DNA from: Rhodospirillales bacterium
GTDB lineage: Bacteria > Pseudomonadota > Alphaproteobacteria > Rhodospirillales > Defluviicoccaceae
Assembly: GCA_016793875.1 (NCBI GenBank)
Contig: JAEULG010000087.1
Span: 1-36,987 of the forward strand
Direction: 5' to 3'
Length of the DNA: 36,987 nucleotides
How positions within the stretch are numbered: position 1 is the stretch's first letter; each line of letters opens with the position of its first letter. A program made the position numbers and the translations under genes. A model generated the notes under the pieces. That model was not told where the DNA came from and did no database searches. It was given only the letters and a program-made list of their open reading frames with translations. This document shows positions 25,830 through 34,847 of the stretch, one piece after another.

Positions 25830-28607
25830 TTACGTCCCAGCAAGTTCGTCCTTCGTCCCGAAGGCATGGCTGGGCCCGGTCGCAAGCGGCACAGTGAAGA
25901 TGAAGGTCGCACCATGGCCGGGCTCACTTTCCACCCAGATTTGTCCGCCGAGGTGCTCGACGATGCCTCGGCAGATGGCAAGCCCAAGGCCGGAACCCAT
26001 CGGGTTGCCGGTACGGCCGGCACGAACCTGGTGGAACTTCTCGAAGATCTTCTCGTGCTCGTTGGCCGGGATGCCCGGTCCATTGTCGGCGACGCGAACG
26101 GCGACGGTGCCCTCCGCCTTGGTCAAGCCGACGCAGACCCTGCCGGTTCCGGCAGGCGAGAACTTCTGCGCGTTTGACAGCAGGTTGATGACCAGCTGGA
26201 TGAGCTGATCGCGGTCCGCCCGGATCAGCGGAATATCCGGCGGCAGCGCAGTCTCGATGGCAATCTGCCGCTCCTCGAACAATCCTCGCAGCGAGACGAC
26301 CGACTGATGGATGATCTCGCCGAGATTGACATCGGTTATCTGCCATTTCATCCGTCCGGTCTCGATCTTGGTCAGGTCGAGGACCTGGTTGATCAGCCGG
26401 GTGAGGCGCTCGCTCTCGCGAATGACGATGGTCAGAAAATGCTGACGCTCGGCGATGTCGAGGTCGGGACTGTCGTGCAGGATTTCCGAGAAGGAGCGGA
26501 TCGAGGTCAGCGGCGTGCGCAGCTCGTGGGTGACCGTCGATAGGAAATCGTCCTTGAGCCGGTCGAGTTCGGTCAGCCGCTCGTTTGCCGCCTTCAGCTC
26601 AGCCGTCGCGTTCTCCAGCGCCCGCGATTTCTGCTCGAGCTGGCGGCTGTACTCCAGCACCTGGCTGGTCTCGTCGAGGATCTGCATGATCTCCTCGACG
26701 CCAACCCCTTCGCCCTTGATCGTCGAGGCGACCATGACGCGGGCCGAAGCAGCCCCGATTGCGCCCGCCAACCGTCGTTCGACGAACTGCACGAGTTCGC
26801 CGTCGGCGAGGGCGCTGCTGTTCAGATCGATGCCGCGCCGGACGGCGTATTCGTTGAGCACCTCCTCGGTGCGCTCGCGCCCGAGGAAGCGCTCCGCCAG
26901 CGACCGCAGCTCTGGCAGCGAAACCGTGTGATGGAGCAACGCCGCCGCGGCGTTGCCGGCGTGCTGGAACACCTCGACGAACAGCGTCGACTGGATCCGC
27001 TCAATGGTGCTCTGCCGGTCGAGGAGCGAAACCGCGGCGAAGGCGCCGACATTGGCGAGAAGGCTCCAGAACAGCGAATGCGCGGTCGGGCCGAGGCCAT
27101 CCATCCCGAACAGCGCGTAGGGCTGCAGCAGGGCGATGCCGAAGGGGCCGGCATCGATGAAGCTCTCCGGCAGCCAGCCCGATCGTGCGAACGACGGCAG
27201 CAGCAGCGTGTAGGTCCACAGCAGGAAGCCGGCGGAGATGCCGGCAAGGGCGCCGTGCCGCGAGGCTCCCTTCCAGTACATGCCGAGGATCAGTGCCGGG
27301 GCGAACTGGGCCGCCGCGGCGAAGGACATCAGGCCGATGGAGACGAGGGCGTAGGATTCGCCGATGAGCCGGAAATAGAGGTAGCCGATCAGCAGGATGA
27401 AGCAGATGGCGCCGCGGCGGATGCCGAGGAGCAGGCCGGAGAGGTCGCGCCGCTCCGCCAGCTGCAGCCAAGCGAAACGCAGCAACATCGGCATGACAAG
27501 GTCGTTGCAGATCATCGTCGACAGCGCCACCGTCTCGACGATGACCATTCCGGTCGCCGCCGACAAGCCGCCGACGAACGCCAGCAGCGCCAGCGCTGGC
27601 TGCTGCTGGGCCATGGGGAGCGCCAGCACGAAGGTATCGGCATCAACGCCACCGGCGCGGAAGTGCAGCAATCCGGCCAGCGCAATCGGCAGCACGAAGA
27701 TGTTGATCAGCAGCAGGTAGAGCGGGAAGAGCCACAGCGCCTTGTTGAGGTGTTCTTCATCGACGTTTTCGACCACCGATACCTGGAACTGGCGCGGCAG
27801 GCAGATGATGGTCAGCATCGACAGCAAGGTGAACGGTATCCAGTCGGTGACCGGCTCCAGCGTCAGCAGCCGCGCCGTGTCTGGCAAGGAGGCGGCACGG
27901 CTGAACAGGTCGCCAAAGCCGTCGAACATCCCGAAGGTCACGAACAGGCCGACGCTGACGAAGGCAACAAGCTTGACGACCGACTCGAAGGCGATCGCGG
28001 CCACGAGGCCCTGGTGATGCTCGGTCGCATCGATATGGCGGGTGCCGAACAGGATGGCGAACAGGGCCATCAGCGCGGCGATCCACAGGGCTGTATCGCC
28101 GAACAGCGGCAGCACCGAAGAAGCGTCGGGCGCGCCGACCTCCGGGTAGTGCAGCAGCACGACAAAGCTGGCAGCGACCGCTTTGAGCTGCAGCGAGATG
28201 TACGGCATGATGCCGACAACGGCGATGATCGTCACGAGACCGCCCAGGAGGTGGCTCTTGCCGTAGCGCGACGAGATGAAGTCGGCGATCGAGGTGATCC
28301 GGTTCACTTTGCTGATGCGGATCATCTTGCGGAGCACGACCCAGCCGAGGGCGAACATCAGCGTCGGCCCGATGTAGATCGTCAGGAACTCGATGCCGCC
28401 GGAGGCGGCCCGGCCGACCGACCCGTAGAACGTCCAGGCGGTGCAGTAAACCGCGATCGACAGAGCATAGATCCAGGGGTTGGCGACCATCGTCCGTCCG
28501 GCCGCAGCCCTCCGGTCGCCCCAATAGGCAATGGCAAACAGCAGGAAGACGTAGCCGAATGACGCGGCGATGATCAGCCACGCCGGCAGGGCCGCGCTGC
28601 CGGTCAT
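25830..28607 (-). CDS. SLC5 sodium:solute symporter-STAC-histidine kinase (CbrA/CrbS-like)
   Basis: 925 residues from ATG 28607, which overlaps the preceding stop as TGATG. Residues 1 to about 520 are a sodium:solute symporter with about 13 membrane helices (R-I-T-S-I-A-D-F-I-S-S-R-Y-G-K in the core). A STAC region follows (about 545-660), linking transporter to kinase. A coiled coil and kinase come next: DHp TVTHELRTPLTSI with phospho-acceptor H694, N box NLLSNAQKF near 808, G1 DNGPGI at 841-846 and G2 GSGLGLAI at 871-878. There is no PAS or receiver. CbrA and CrbS relatives sense histidine or acetate/short carboxylates and control carbon use. Here the likely phosphate acceptor is the single-domain regulator at the head of the operon. 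Confidence 0.93.
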   Translation of the reverse strand: MTGSAALPAWLIIAASFGYVFLLFAIAYWGDRRAAAGRTMVANPWIYALSIAVYCTAWTFYGSVGRAASGGIEFLTIYIGPTLMFALGWVVLRKMIRISKVNRITSIADFISSRYGKSHLLGGLVTIIAVVGIMPYISLQLKAVAASFVVLLHYPEVGAPDASSVLPLFGDTALWIAALMALFAILFGTRHIDATEHHQGLVAAIAFESVVKLVAFVSVGLFVTFGMFDGFGDLFSRAASLPDTARLLTLEPVTDWIPFTLLSMLTIICLPRQFQVSVVENVDEEHLNKALWLFPLYLLLINIFVLPIALAGLLHFRAGGVDADTFVLALPMAQQQPALALLAFVGGLSAATGMVIVETVALSTMICNDLVMPMLLRFAWLQLAERRDLSGLLLGIRRGAICFILLIGYLYFRLIGESYALVSIGLMSFAAAAQFAPALILGMYWKGASRHGALAGISAGFLLWTYTLLLPSFARSGWLPESFIDAGPFGIALLQPYALFGMDGLGPTAHSLFWSLLANVGAFAAVSLLDRQSTIERIQSTLFVEVFQHAGNAAAALLHHTVSLPELRSLAERFLGRERTEEVLNEYAVRRGIDLNSSALADGELVQFVERRLAGAIGAASARVMVASTIKGEGVGVEEIMQILDETSQVLEYSRQLEQKSRALENATAELKAANERLTELDRLKDDFLSTVTHELRTPLTSIRSFSEILHDSPDLDIAERQHFLTIVIRESERLTRLINQVLDLTKIETGRMKWQITDVNLGEIIHQSVVSLRGLFEERQIAIETALPPDIPLIRADRDQLIQLVINLLSNAQKFSPAGTGRVCVGLTKAEGTVAVRVADNGPGIPANEHEKIFEKFHQVRAGRTGNPMGSGLGLAICRGIVEHLGGQIWVESEPGHGATFIFTVPLATGPSHAFGTKDELAGT

Positions 28608-28912
28608 CAATCCCGCCCCTCGCGTAACGCACGGGAACCCTCCGCCGGCTCGCCGCGGCGGCGACGTGCTTCGGACGCGCTCCTCGTGGAGAAAGCGATC
28701 AGCGCGATCAGCAGCGCCCAGGCGCCGAGCAGAAAGGCATACAGCGGCGGGATGCCGAAGACGAGGGAGCCAGCGCCGCGATCGAAGATACCCATCACCA
28801 GCGGGCTGAACAGCACCACGCCGAGGAAGAAGACACCCACCAAGCGCTCGCCCGCGCGCCCGGTGCCGCGGCCTGGCCGTCGTCCCGCGCTCTCGATGCC
28901 GTGCTTGACCAT
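28607..28912 (-). CDS. Two-helix membrane protein, DUF485/DUF4212-like symporter accessory
   Basis: 101 residues from ATG 28912. A basic N-terminus precedes two membrane helices (about 24-42 and 52-75) separated by an FDRGAGSLVFGIPPLY loop, then a charged Arg/Glu-rich tail. The size, loop and position directly before an SLC5-type symporter match small companions such as YjcH beside acetate permease ActP, though the sequence is diverged. A role in assembly or gating of the symporter-kinase is inferred. The start is 2 bases after the exonuclease-fusion stop and the stop shares a base with the kinase start. Coupled translation and fixed stoichiometry are therefore likely. Confidence 0.75.
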   Translation of the reverse strand: MVKHGIESAGRRPGRGTGRAGERLVGVFFLGVVLFSPLVMGIFDRGAGSLVFGIPPLYAFLLGAWALLIALIAFSTRSASEARRRRGEPAEGSRALREGRD

Positions 28913-28914
28913 CG

Positions 28915-31041
28915 TCAGATGCTCGCCTGCCGGGTCTTCGTCTGCATGATCCTCTCTGACACGGCGAGCGCCTGACCGAGGGTGTGGACGCCGTGCGCTT
29001 CCAGCATGTCCAGCATCTTCAGGAAGCAGCCGGCGGTGACGAGGGTATCACCGAGCGCCGTATGACGGTTGTGTACCGGTATCCCGAACCGCTGGGCCAC
29101 CACATCGAGATTATGCTTCGGCGTATAGTCGTGAAGAAAGCACGACAGCAACATCGTATCCAAAACCGCCATGTCGAACGCGACACCGCTTTCCGCCTCG
29201 TGCAGCTTGAGGAATTTCACGTCGAAGGCGGCGTTGTGGGCGACCAGAACAGCCTCGCCAGCATAGCTGCGGAACTGCGGGAGGACCACCTGGATCGGCG
29301 GCTTGTTCTTGACCATTTCGGCGGTGATGCCGTGGAAGCGGATCGATTCCTTGGGGATGCTCCGCCGGGGGTTGACCATGCGCTCGAAGGTCTCGCCGGT
29401 GAGCATCCTGCCGTTGACGATGCGCACGGCGGCGAGGGAGACGATCTCGTCGCCGCCCACCGGGTCCAGCCCGGTCGTCTCGGTGTCGAAGACGACATAG
29501 GTAAGTGACTTCAGCGGACGCTCGGCCAGTTCACCCAGGTCAAGCGGGCGGCGCAGCAGGTCGAAGTCATAGAACTCCGGGCGCGGCGGCACTGCCGGCA
29601 GCGCGGTTCCTGCCGCGCGCATGGCTGTCGGCAGCGGCAGCCGCAACCGGGCCCGGCCCGGGTGGTCGGCGAGGCTCCAGACGTCGGTCTTGTGCCGTTC
29701 GACGACGTCTCGCAGCGACAGCCCGCCCAGCACCTCCTCCTGCGGTTCCGTCAGCCAGCGGTCCAGTTCAGCCGCTGGCACCACCGGGCCCTCCCACGCG
29801 ATGTCGAGGTAGATCCACCGGCCGCCGGCCATTGCCTCCAGATCGACGCAGCGGGTGTTGTAGCGCTGGACGATGCGCACGATCAGCCGGTCCAGCAGCT
29901 CGACCAGCGAATAGCTGTCGCCGTGCAGCCATTGCGGCAAACCGAGGAGGGTCGCGGGGATGCCGCGCTGCTCGCGGAGCCGGTCGGCCAGATGCTGCAG
30001 CAGATTCGGCGAATAGATATCGCTCATCGGCCAGTGGCCGGTGATCACGTCGCGATACTGCGCCGAAAGCGATTCGAGCCGGGTGCACAGGAACTGGCTC
30101 TCCTGCAGCAGCACCTTCTTGAAGCTCGCCTGTTCCGCTGGCGCGAGGTTGGGGTCGGCCACCAGGATCTCGGAAGCCGCGCGCAGGTTGCCGACCGGCG
30201 CGCGGAGTCCCTCTGTCGCCTCGCGCAGCAGGCGGTCGCGCAGCGCCAGCGCCGCCAGTTCCTCGGTATTGTCCTCGAACGACAGCACATACCCGGCCGC
30301 GGACTCATCAGCCTCGATGATGAGGCTCATCCGACCCTGCAGGGTATGCCTGCCGTCGGTGGTCGAGCTGACTAGGGTCACGGTCGGGCCGCCGAGCGGG
30401 CTGTCGTAGCGGCCCTGCGCCAGTCGCGTCGTCAGACGGTTCAGCGCATGCACGATCGGTTGCGGAGTCAGAAAGCGGAATAACGACCGGTCGAGGCCTA
30501 TATCGCCGCCGATGTGCAGCAGCTGCACGGCCCGGTTGTTGTAGAGGAGGATGCGGTGGCCCATCGTGCAGACGATGACGCCCTCGTGCAGATCGAGCAG
30601 CACCGTCTCGAGCTGCGTCTTCTGCTGCGCGAGGCTCGCCGTCGCCTGCTCGATCGCCTCGTTGGTACCGGTGCGGGCGATGCCGAGTTGACGGATGAGT
30701 TCATTGACCGCTGCAGGCAGCCCGTCGAGTTGATGAACCTCCTCGATGTCGATGCGATAGTCCGATCGCGCCTGGACGACCGTCTCGATGCCCCTGACGA
30801 CGGCCGCCAGCGGCTGGGCAATGGCGTAATCGAGATAGGCCCACAGCACCGCGATCACCGCCACCAGGAGGAAGGCAATGCCGCCGCCGTAGACGATGAC
30901 GATGTCGCGGGCCTCGGTGCCGATGTCATCGGGCAGATTGCTGCCGATCAGCCAGGTCCCGGCGGCGACCGCAGCAAGCGTGGCGCAGGCAAGGGCGGTG
31001 AAGCAGGCGATCAGGAAAAGCCGGGGTGTCAGCGTCCTCAT
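28915..31041 (-). CDS. Membrane pseudo-histidine-kinase fused to DEDDh 3'-5' exonuclease
   Basis: 708 residues. Two N-terminal membrane helices (7-32 and 46-69) are followed by a HAMP-like linker (70-125), a coiled coil, a PAS-like domain (about 145-260) and a DHp-like helix pair (262-330). In the last of these, the kinase motif H-E-L-R-T-P-L reads E277-G-L-R-A-P-V, so the phospho-accepting His is gone; the ATPase part (about 350-470) lacks recognisable N and G boxes. The C-terminal 190 residues are a DnaQ-like exonuclease with all DEDDh residues: D519 and E521 (FDTETTG), D607 (HNAAFD), H660 and D665 (HTALGD). The protein would tether a nuclease to the inner membrane under sensor control. Its substrate, DNA, RNA or a nucleotide signal, is unknown. 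Confidence 0.88.
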   Translation of the reverse strand: MRTLTPRLFLIACFTALACATLAAVAAGTWLIGSNLPDDIGTEARDIVIVYGGGIAFLLVAVIAVLWAYLDYAIAQPLAAVVRGIETVVQARSDYRIDIEEVHQLDGLPAAVNELIRQLGIARTGTNEAIEQATASLAQQKTQLETVLLDLHEGVIVCTMGHRILLYNNRAVQLLHIGGDIGLDRSLFRFLTPQPIVHALNRLTTRLAQGRYDSPLGGPTVTLVSSTTDGRHTLQGRMSLIIEADESAAGYVLSFEDNTEELAALALRDRLLREATEGLRAPVGNLRAASEILVADPNLAPAEQASFKKVLLQESQFLCTRLESLSAQYRDVITGHWPMSDIYSPNLLQHLADRLREQRGIPATLLGLPQWLHGDSYSLVELLDRLIVRIVQRYNTRCVDLEAMAGGRWIYLDIAWEGPVVPAAELDRWLTEPQEEVLGGLSLRDVVERHKTDVWSLADHPGRARLRLPLPTAMRAAGTALPAVPPRPEFYDFDLLRRPLDLGELAERPLKSLTYVVFDTETTGLDPVGGDEIVSLAAVRIVNGRMLTGETFERMVNPRRSIPKESIRFHGITAEMVKNKPPIQVVLPQFRSYAGEAVLVAHNAAFDVKFLKLHEAESGVAFDMAVLDTMLLSCFLHDYTPKHNLDVVAQRFGIPVHNRHTALGDTLVTAGCFLKMLDMLEAHGVHTLGQALAVSERIMQTKTRQASI

Positions 31042-31068
31042 CGACGCACCAGGGCAGGAGTTTGCGCG

Positions 31069-31446
31069 CTAGAGGCCGGCGTTATCGAGAAGCTGCTTGA
31101 CCTTGTCGGTGAGGTCGCGAGTCGAGAACGGTTTGGTGACGTAGTCGTTGGCGCCGAGGGCGATGCCTTTCTCGCGGTCGACCTCGCGGCCCTTCGCCGT
31201 CAGCATGATGATGTAAATGCTTCCCCACGCAGGATTGGCTCTGATCGTCTGGCAAACGTCGTAGCCGTCCCGCTTCGGGATCATGACATCGAGAAGAATA
31301 AGATCGGGAGCTTTGCTCTCTACCGCTGCGAGTGCCTCATCGCCATCGCGGGCTACACGAACATCAAAGCCGGCCTTCTTCATCAGAAACTGCAGTGACA
31401 GAACGATGTTCGGCTCGTCTTCCACGACGAGAATGGATTTCGCCAT
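31069..31446 (-). CDS. Single-domain response regulator (CheY-like receiver)
   Basis: 125 residues, a receiver domain with no output domain. Acidic pocket E9/D10, phospho-acceptor D53 (LILLDVMIP), T83 (MLTAKG) and K105 (YVTKPF) are all present, so it should be phosphorylated. The ATG 31446 follows GGGAGGAAGGAGG. It is the first gene of the minus-strand operon, 27 bases before the pseudo-kinase/exonuclease. The likely phosphodonor is the symporter-kinase at the operon's end. With no DNA-binding domain, it probably passes phosphate on or acts by protein contact, perhaps on the exonuclease fusion. A -10 candidate TATACT lies 67 bases upstream. Confidence 0.92.
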   Translation of the reverse strand: MAKSILVVEDEPNIVLSLQFLMKKAGFDVRVARDGDEALAAVESKAPDLILLDVMIPKRDGYDVCQTIRANPAWGSIYIIMLTAKGREVDREKGIALGANDYVTKPFSTRDLTDKVKQLLDNAGL

Positions 31447-31780
31447 CCTCCTTCCTCCCGAAATGCGTCAGCCGACCGGCAACGCCGGCCGTTTCCTGCG
31501 CCCGGAACGGCAAGTATAGCACGTTTACGGGCCCGCATTGCCTTTTGGGCGGACGCCTTGTGGTTGTCAACGCCGATCATCAGGTCGCCGCCGCGTGCGG
31601 TTGCCGCCGACGCGACGCCCAATTGATGGGCGGAATTTCGCGGACAGCCTCGGGAGCGAATTGCGGCGGCTCGCGACGGGTTTGCCTCGCGGGATCCTGC
31701 CGCGGGCGGTGGGACGGTCGGCTGACCGGCTGACCGTCCCTGTTCAGTTTCGCATTCTTGCTACCGGCTCATCCGCCCCG
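31447..31780. promoter_or_regulatory. Intergenic region with promoter element of the signalling operon
   Basis: No gene is evident in these 334 bases. On the minus strand TATACT at 31518-31513 is a good -10 hexamer for the response-regulator operon; the -35 is weak (GGCAAT-like). The rest separates the KGG-repeat gene from the operon and includes the hairpin at 31711-31740. Confidence 0.35.
31711..31740. terminator. Stem-loop downstream of the KGG-repeat gene
   Basis: GGGACGGTCGGC and GCTGACCGTCCC form a 12-bp stem with one G-T pair and a 6-base loop, 40 bases beyond the stop of the KGG-repeat gene. It lies in the right place to end that transcript before the signalling operon, but the minus-strand side lacks a T-run. 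Confidence 0.5.
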
Positions 31781-32080
31781 CTATTGCGGGGCGGGCGCTG
31801 TCCGCTTACGGCTCCTGCTCTCCGACCGGTGTGAGGCCTGGCCGCCCTTGCGGCCGGCCTGCCGGGCCAGTTCCGGATCGCGTGAGAAGCTGCGATCGGC
31901 GCTGGCAACGCTCTCACCGCCCTTACGACCGGCCTCTGCGGCCAGCGCCGGGTCGCGTGCGAAGGTGCGCTTTTCTGCCGGGACGCTCTCGCCACCCTTG
32001 CGCGCGATCTCCCGCTGCTTCTCGGCATCCATCGCCGCGAAACCGCGGTGCGCCGCGTCGGTTCGATTGCGTTGGGGCAT
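31781..32080 (-). CDS. KGG-repeat stress protein
   Basis: 99 residues from ATG 32080, with GGAGG upstream. About three copies of a roughly 22-residue hydrophilic repeat carry the R-K-G-G core: IARKGGESVPAEKRTFARDP, AGRKGGESVASADRSFSRDP and AGRKGGQASH. This is the stress-induced KGG motif of GsiB- and con-10-like proteins, which are disordered and accumulate in general stress, desiccation or stationary phase. An N-terminal HRGFAAMD segment before the first repeat is family-typical. The C-terminus is Ser/Arg-rich and basic. It is divergent from ettA, 230 bases away, and upstream of the signalling operon on the same strand. The hairpin at 31711-31740 probably ends its transcript. Confidence 0.85.
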   Translation of the reverse strand: MPQRNRTDAAHRGFAAMDAEKQREIARKGGESVPAEKRTFARDPALAAEAGRKGGESVASADRSFSRDPELARQAGRKGGQASHRSESRSRKRTAPAPQ

Positions 32081-32310
32081 GACGGTCCTCCAGTTCGCCG
32101 GTTGTGCGGCGCCAACGTCCGGATTCCGCAAAATGTTCCTGGCGAAGGATCTTGAACCCTGCCCCGGCACTGGTCCGACCAGCCAGCGGCTAAGCCGCGA
32201 CGCACGGCCGCGGGGCGTGAGGCCCGTTCGCCTCCGGTTGCGGGAGCCCCCGGTGGCGGGCTAGAAACCAGCCGTCTCCACCCACCCGGCATCACGCGAG
32301 GACCAGAGCC

Positions 32311-33993
32311 ATGGCTGCGTATCAGTACGTCTACGTGATGAAGGGGCTGTCCCGGACCTACCCCGGCGGCCGCGAGGTCCTCAAGGGAGTGACCCTGTCC
32401 TTTCTGCCGGGAGCCAAGATCGGCGTCATCGGTGTCAACGGCTCCGGCAAATCGACGCTGCTAAAGATCATGGCCGGGCTCGATGGCGATTTTTCCGGCG
32501 AGGCCTGGGCGGCAGACGGTGCAAAGGTGGGGTATCTGCCGCAGGAACCGCAGCTCGATCCGGCGCTTTCGGTGCTGGACAACGTGCTGCTGGGGCTGGC
32601 GCCGACCAAGGCTTTGCTCGACCGCTTCAACGAGATCAGCGCCCGCTTCGCCGAGCCGCTCGACGACGACGAGATGGCGGCGTTGCTGGAGGAGCAGGGC
32701 GAGTTGCAGGAGAAGATCGACGCCGCCGGCGCCTGGGAGCTGGAGCGGACGGTCGAGATCGCCATGGACGCGCTGCGCTGCCCGCCCGGCGACGCTGATC
32801 CCGCCACCCTGTCCGGCGGTGAGCGCCGCCGGGTGGCTCTGTGCCGGCTGCTGCTGGAGCGTCCCGATCTGCTGCTGCTGGACGAGCCGACCAACCACCT
32901 CGATGCCGAGTCGGTCGCCTGGCTGGAGCGCTTCCTTCAGGATTACGCCGGCACGGTGATGGTGGTCACCCACGACCGCTACTTCCTCGACAACGTCACC
33001 GGCTGGATTCTCGAACTCGACCGCGGCCGGGGGATCCCCTACGAGGGCAACTACTCGGCGTGGCTGGAGCAGAAGCAGAAGCGGCTTGCCGTCGAGGAGA
33101 AGCAGGAGACGGCGCGGCAGCGCACGTTGGCACACGAGCTGGAGTGGATCCGCGCCAGCCCGCGCGCGCGCCAGGCCAAGTCGAAAGCGCGCATCCAGGC
33201 GTTCGAGACGCTTTACGCCCAGGCCGCCGACCAGGCGCCCGGCACCGCGCAGATTGCCATCCCGCCCGGCCCGCGGCTCGGCTCGCTGGTCATCGAGGCG
33301 GAGGGGCTGCGCAAGGCATTCGGCGAGCGGCTGCTGATCGAGGACTTGGGATTCCGGTTGCCGCCGGGCGGCATTGTCGGCGTCATCGGGCCCAACGGCG
33401 CCGGCAAAACGACGCTGTTCCGCCTGATCGTCGGGCAGGAGGCACCGGACGCCGGTTCCATCCGCATCGGCGAAACGGTGAAGCTCGGCTACGTCGACCA
33501 GTCGCGCGGCGCCCTCGATCCGCGCAGGAATGTCTGGGAGCAGATTTCCGGCGGTCTTGACGAGATCGAGCTCGGCAAGCGGCGGATGTCGAGCCGCGCC
33601 TACGTCGGCCAGTTCAACTTCCGCGGTCCCGACCAGCAGAAGAAGGTGGGCGATCTCTCCGGCGGCGAGCGCAACCGCGTGCACCTAGCGGTGATGCTGA
33701 AGTCGGGAGCGAACGTACTGCTGCTCGACGAGCCGACCAATGATCTCGACGTCGAGACGCTGCGGGCGCTGGAGGATGCGCTGGTCGAGTTTGCCGGCTG
33801 TGCGGTGATCATTAGCCATGACCGCTGGTTTCTCGATCGCATCGCCACGCACATCCTGGCCTTCGAGGGTGACAGCCGCGTCGTCTGGTTCGAGGGCAAC
33901 TACCAGGACTACGAAGTCGACCGCCATCGGCGCCTTGGTGCCGACGCCGACCAGCCCCATCGCATCAAATACAAGCCGCTCGTGCGCGGGTGA
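32311..33993 (+). CDS. ettA: ABC-F protein EttA, energy-dependent translational throttle
   Basis: 560 residues, the usual EttA length. It has two ABC ATPase domains on one chain and no membrane part. Domain 1 has Walker [10 protein letters not shown] (41-49), signature LSGGERRR and [12 protein letters not shown]. Domain 2 has GPNGAGKTT near 360, LSGGERNR and [11 protein letters not shown]. Between them lie an arm insertion and the basic interdomain linker ([17 protein letters not shown]). EttA binds the ribosomal E site and gates the first peptide bond according to the ATP/ADP ratio. The N-terminus M-x-x-Y-Q-Y-V-Y-x-M-K-G-L is characteristic. Start 32311 follows a GAGGACCAGAGCC tract. The gene appears monocistronic. 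Confidence 0.96.
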   Translation: MAAYQYVYVMKGLSRTYPGGREVLKGVTLSFLPGAKIGVIGVNGSGKSTLLKIMAGLDGDFSGEAWAADGAKVGYLPQEPQLDPALSVLDNVLLGLAPTKALLDRFNEISARFAEPLDDDEMAALLEEQGELQEKIDAAGAWELERTVEIAMDALRCPPGDADPATLSGGERRRVALCRLLLERPDLLLLDEPTNHLDAESVAWLERFLQDYAGTVMVVTHDRYFLDNVTGWILELDRGRGIPYEGNYSAWLEQKQKRLAVEEKQETARQRTLAHELEWIRASPRARQAKSKARIQAFETLYAQAADQAPGTAQIAIPPGPRLGSLVIEAEGLRKAFGERLLIEDLGFRLPPGGIVGVIGPNGAGKTTLFRLIVGQEAPDAGSIRIGETVKLGYVDQSRGALDPRRNVWEQISGGLDEIELGKRRMSSRAYVGQFNFRGPDQQKKVGDLSGGERNRVHLAVMLKSGANVLLLDEPTNDLDVETLRALEDALVEFAGCAVIISHDRWFLDRIATHILAFEGDSRVVWFEGNYQDYEVDRHRRLGADADQPHRIKYKPLVRG

Positions 33994-34111
33994 CGCCGAT
34001 CGCAAAAGCCCCTTGTGGCAACGCACTTCTCCTGGAAGTGGAACGAGTGGAGTGTTTTGCCGCGTTGCGGGCGCGATGGCGCTGGCAAACGACCTGCGGT
34101 TCCGCCATCAT

Positions 34112-34148
34112 CGACCCCTCGTGGAGTTTGTAGCTCCACGAGGGGTCG
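34112..34148 (+). other. Perfect 15-bp hairpin before the glycine-zipper protein gene
   Basis: CGACCCCTCGTGGAG (34112-34126), loop TTTGTAG, and CTCCACGAGGGGTCG (34134-34148) form an exact 15-bp stem. A second palindrome, CGCTTGCGCAAGCG (34147-34160), follows at once. Together they end about 5 bases before the AGGAGAG ribosome site of the next gene. There is no T-run, so this may be an RNA regulatory element rather than a terminator of ettA. Confidence 0.6.
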
Positions 34149-34178
34149 CTTGCGCAAGCGAGGACAGGAGAGAGTCCC

Positions 34179-34811
34179 ATGACCGAAGCGGGAGCCACTA
34201 AACATACGTACCGCGAGGCCGTCGGCGTCTTTCACCGGTGGCCTAACCTGCAAGCCGCGGTGGACGAATTGCTGCTGAACGGCTTTGACCGGGCGGAGAT
34301 CAGCATGCTTGCCGGCGAGAAAGTGGTAGAGCAGAAGCTTGGCCACGTTTATCGCCGGATCTCGGAACTGGAGGACGATCCGGAAGCGCCGCGCGTCGCT
34401 TTCGTCGGCAACGACTCGCTGACCGAAGGCAAGGCTTCGGCGGTGGGTGCGCTGGGGTATGTGGGGGCGGTTGCGGCGGTGGGGGCCGTTGTCGCCTCCG
34501 GCGGTGCGCTGGCCTGGGCGATTGTCGCGGGTGTCGCAGCAGGCGGCGGCGGCGCCGCGCTCGGCACCCTTCTGGCCCGCGCCGTTGGCCGTGGCCGTGC
34601 CCGCGATCTGGAAACCCAGATCGAGAAGGGCGGCCTGCTGCTGTGGGTGCGCACCGGGGATGCCGAGCACGAGAACCGCGCTACCGCGATTCTGCGCAAG
34701 CACGAGGCGGAGGACGTGCATGTCCATGAGTTCGAGGCGGTGGACATGCCCGAATACAACCCTCTGGACGGACTGCAGCCCGATCCGTTCCTGCCGCGCG
34801 CCCGCGTCTAG
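34179..34811 (+). CDS. Glycine-zipper stress-type membrane protein
   Basis: 210 residues from ATG 34179, with AGGAGAG upstream. An N-terminal domain (about 10-75) resembles the DUF1269/YflT-like general stress fold: VGVFHRWPNLQAAVDELL, GFDRAEISMLA. A Gly/Ala-rich double hydrophobic segment follows (about 90-135) with repeated small residues, typical of glycine zippers in membranes. The C-terminal domain (WVRTGDAEHENRATAILRKH) with VHVHEFE suggests another small alpha/beta unit. The role is unknown; such proteins are often induced by stress. Its leader contains two strong palindromes (34112-34160), so post-transcriptional control is possible. A hairpin CGCGCCCG/CGGGCGCG (34797-34821) spans its stop codon and may be its terminator. 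Confidence 0.7.
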   Translation: MTEAGATKHTYREAVGVFHRWPNLQAAVDELLLNGFDRAEISMLAGEKVVEQKLGHVYRRISELEDDPEAPRVAFVGNDSLTEGKASAVGALGYVGAVAAVGAVVASGGALAWAIVAGVAAGGGGAALGTLLARAVGRGRARDLETQIEKGGLLLWVRTGDAEHENRATAILRKHEAEDVHVHEFEAVDMPEYNPLDGLQPDPFLPRARV

Positions 34812-34847
34812 GACGGGCGCGGGAAGGGCGGCGGCATAGCGGCCGAG

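Noticed and set aside
26928-28562. Plus-strand open frame of 544 codons opposite the symporter-kinase
   Set aside because: Its Gln/Arg/Glu/Asp-rich composition is the mirror of hydrophobic membrane codons; no recognisable fold.
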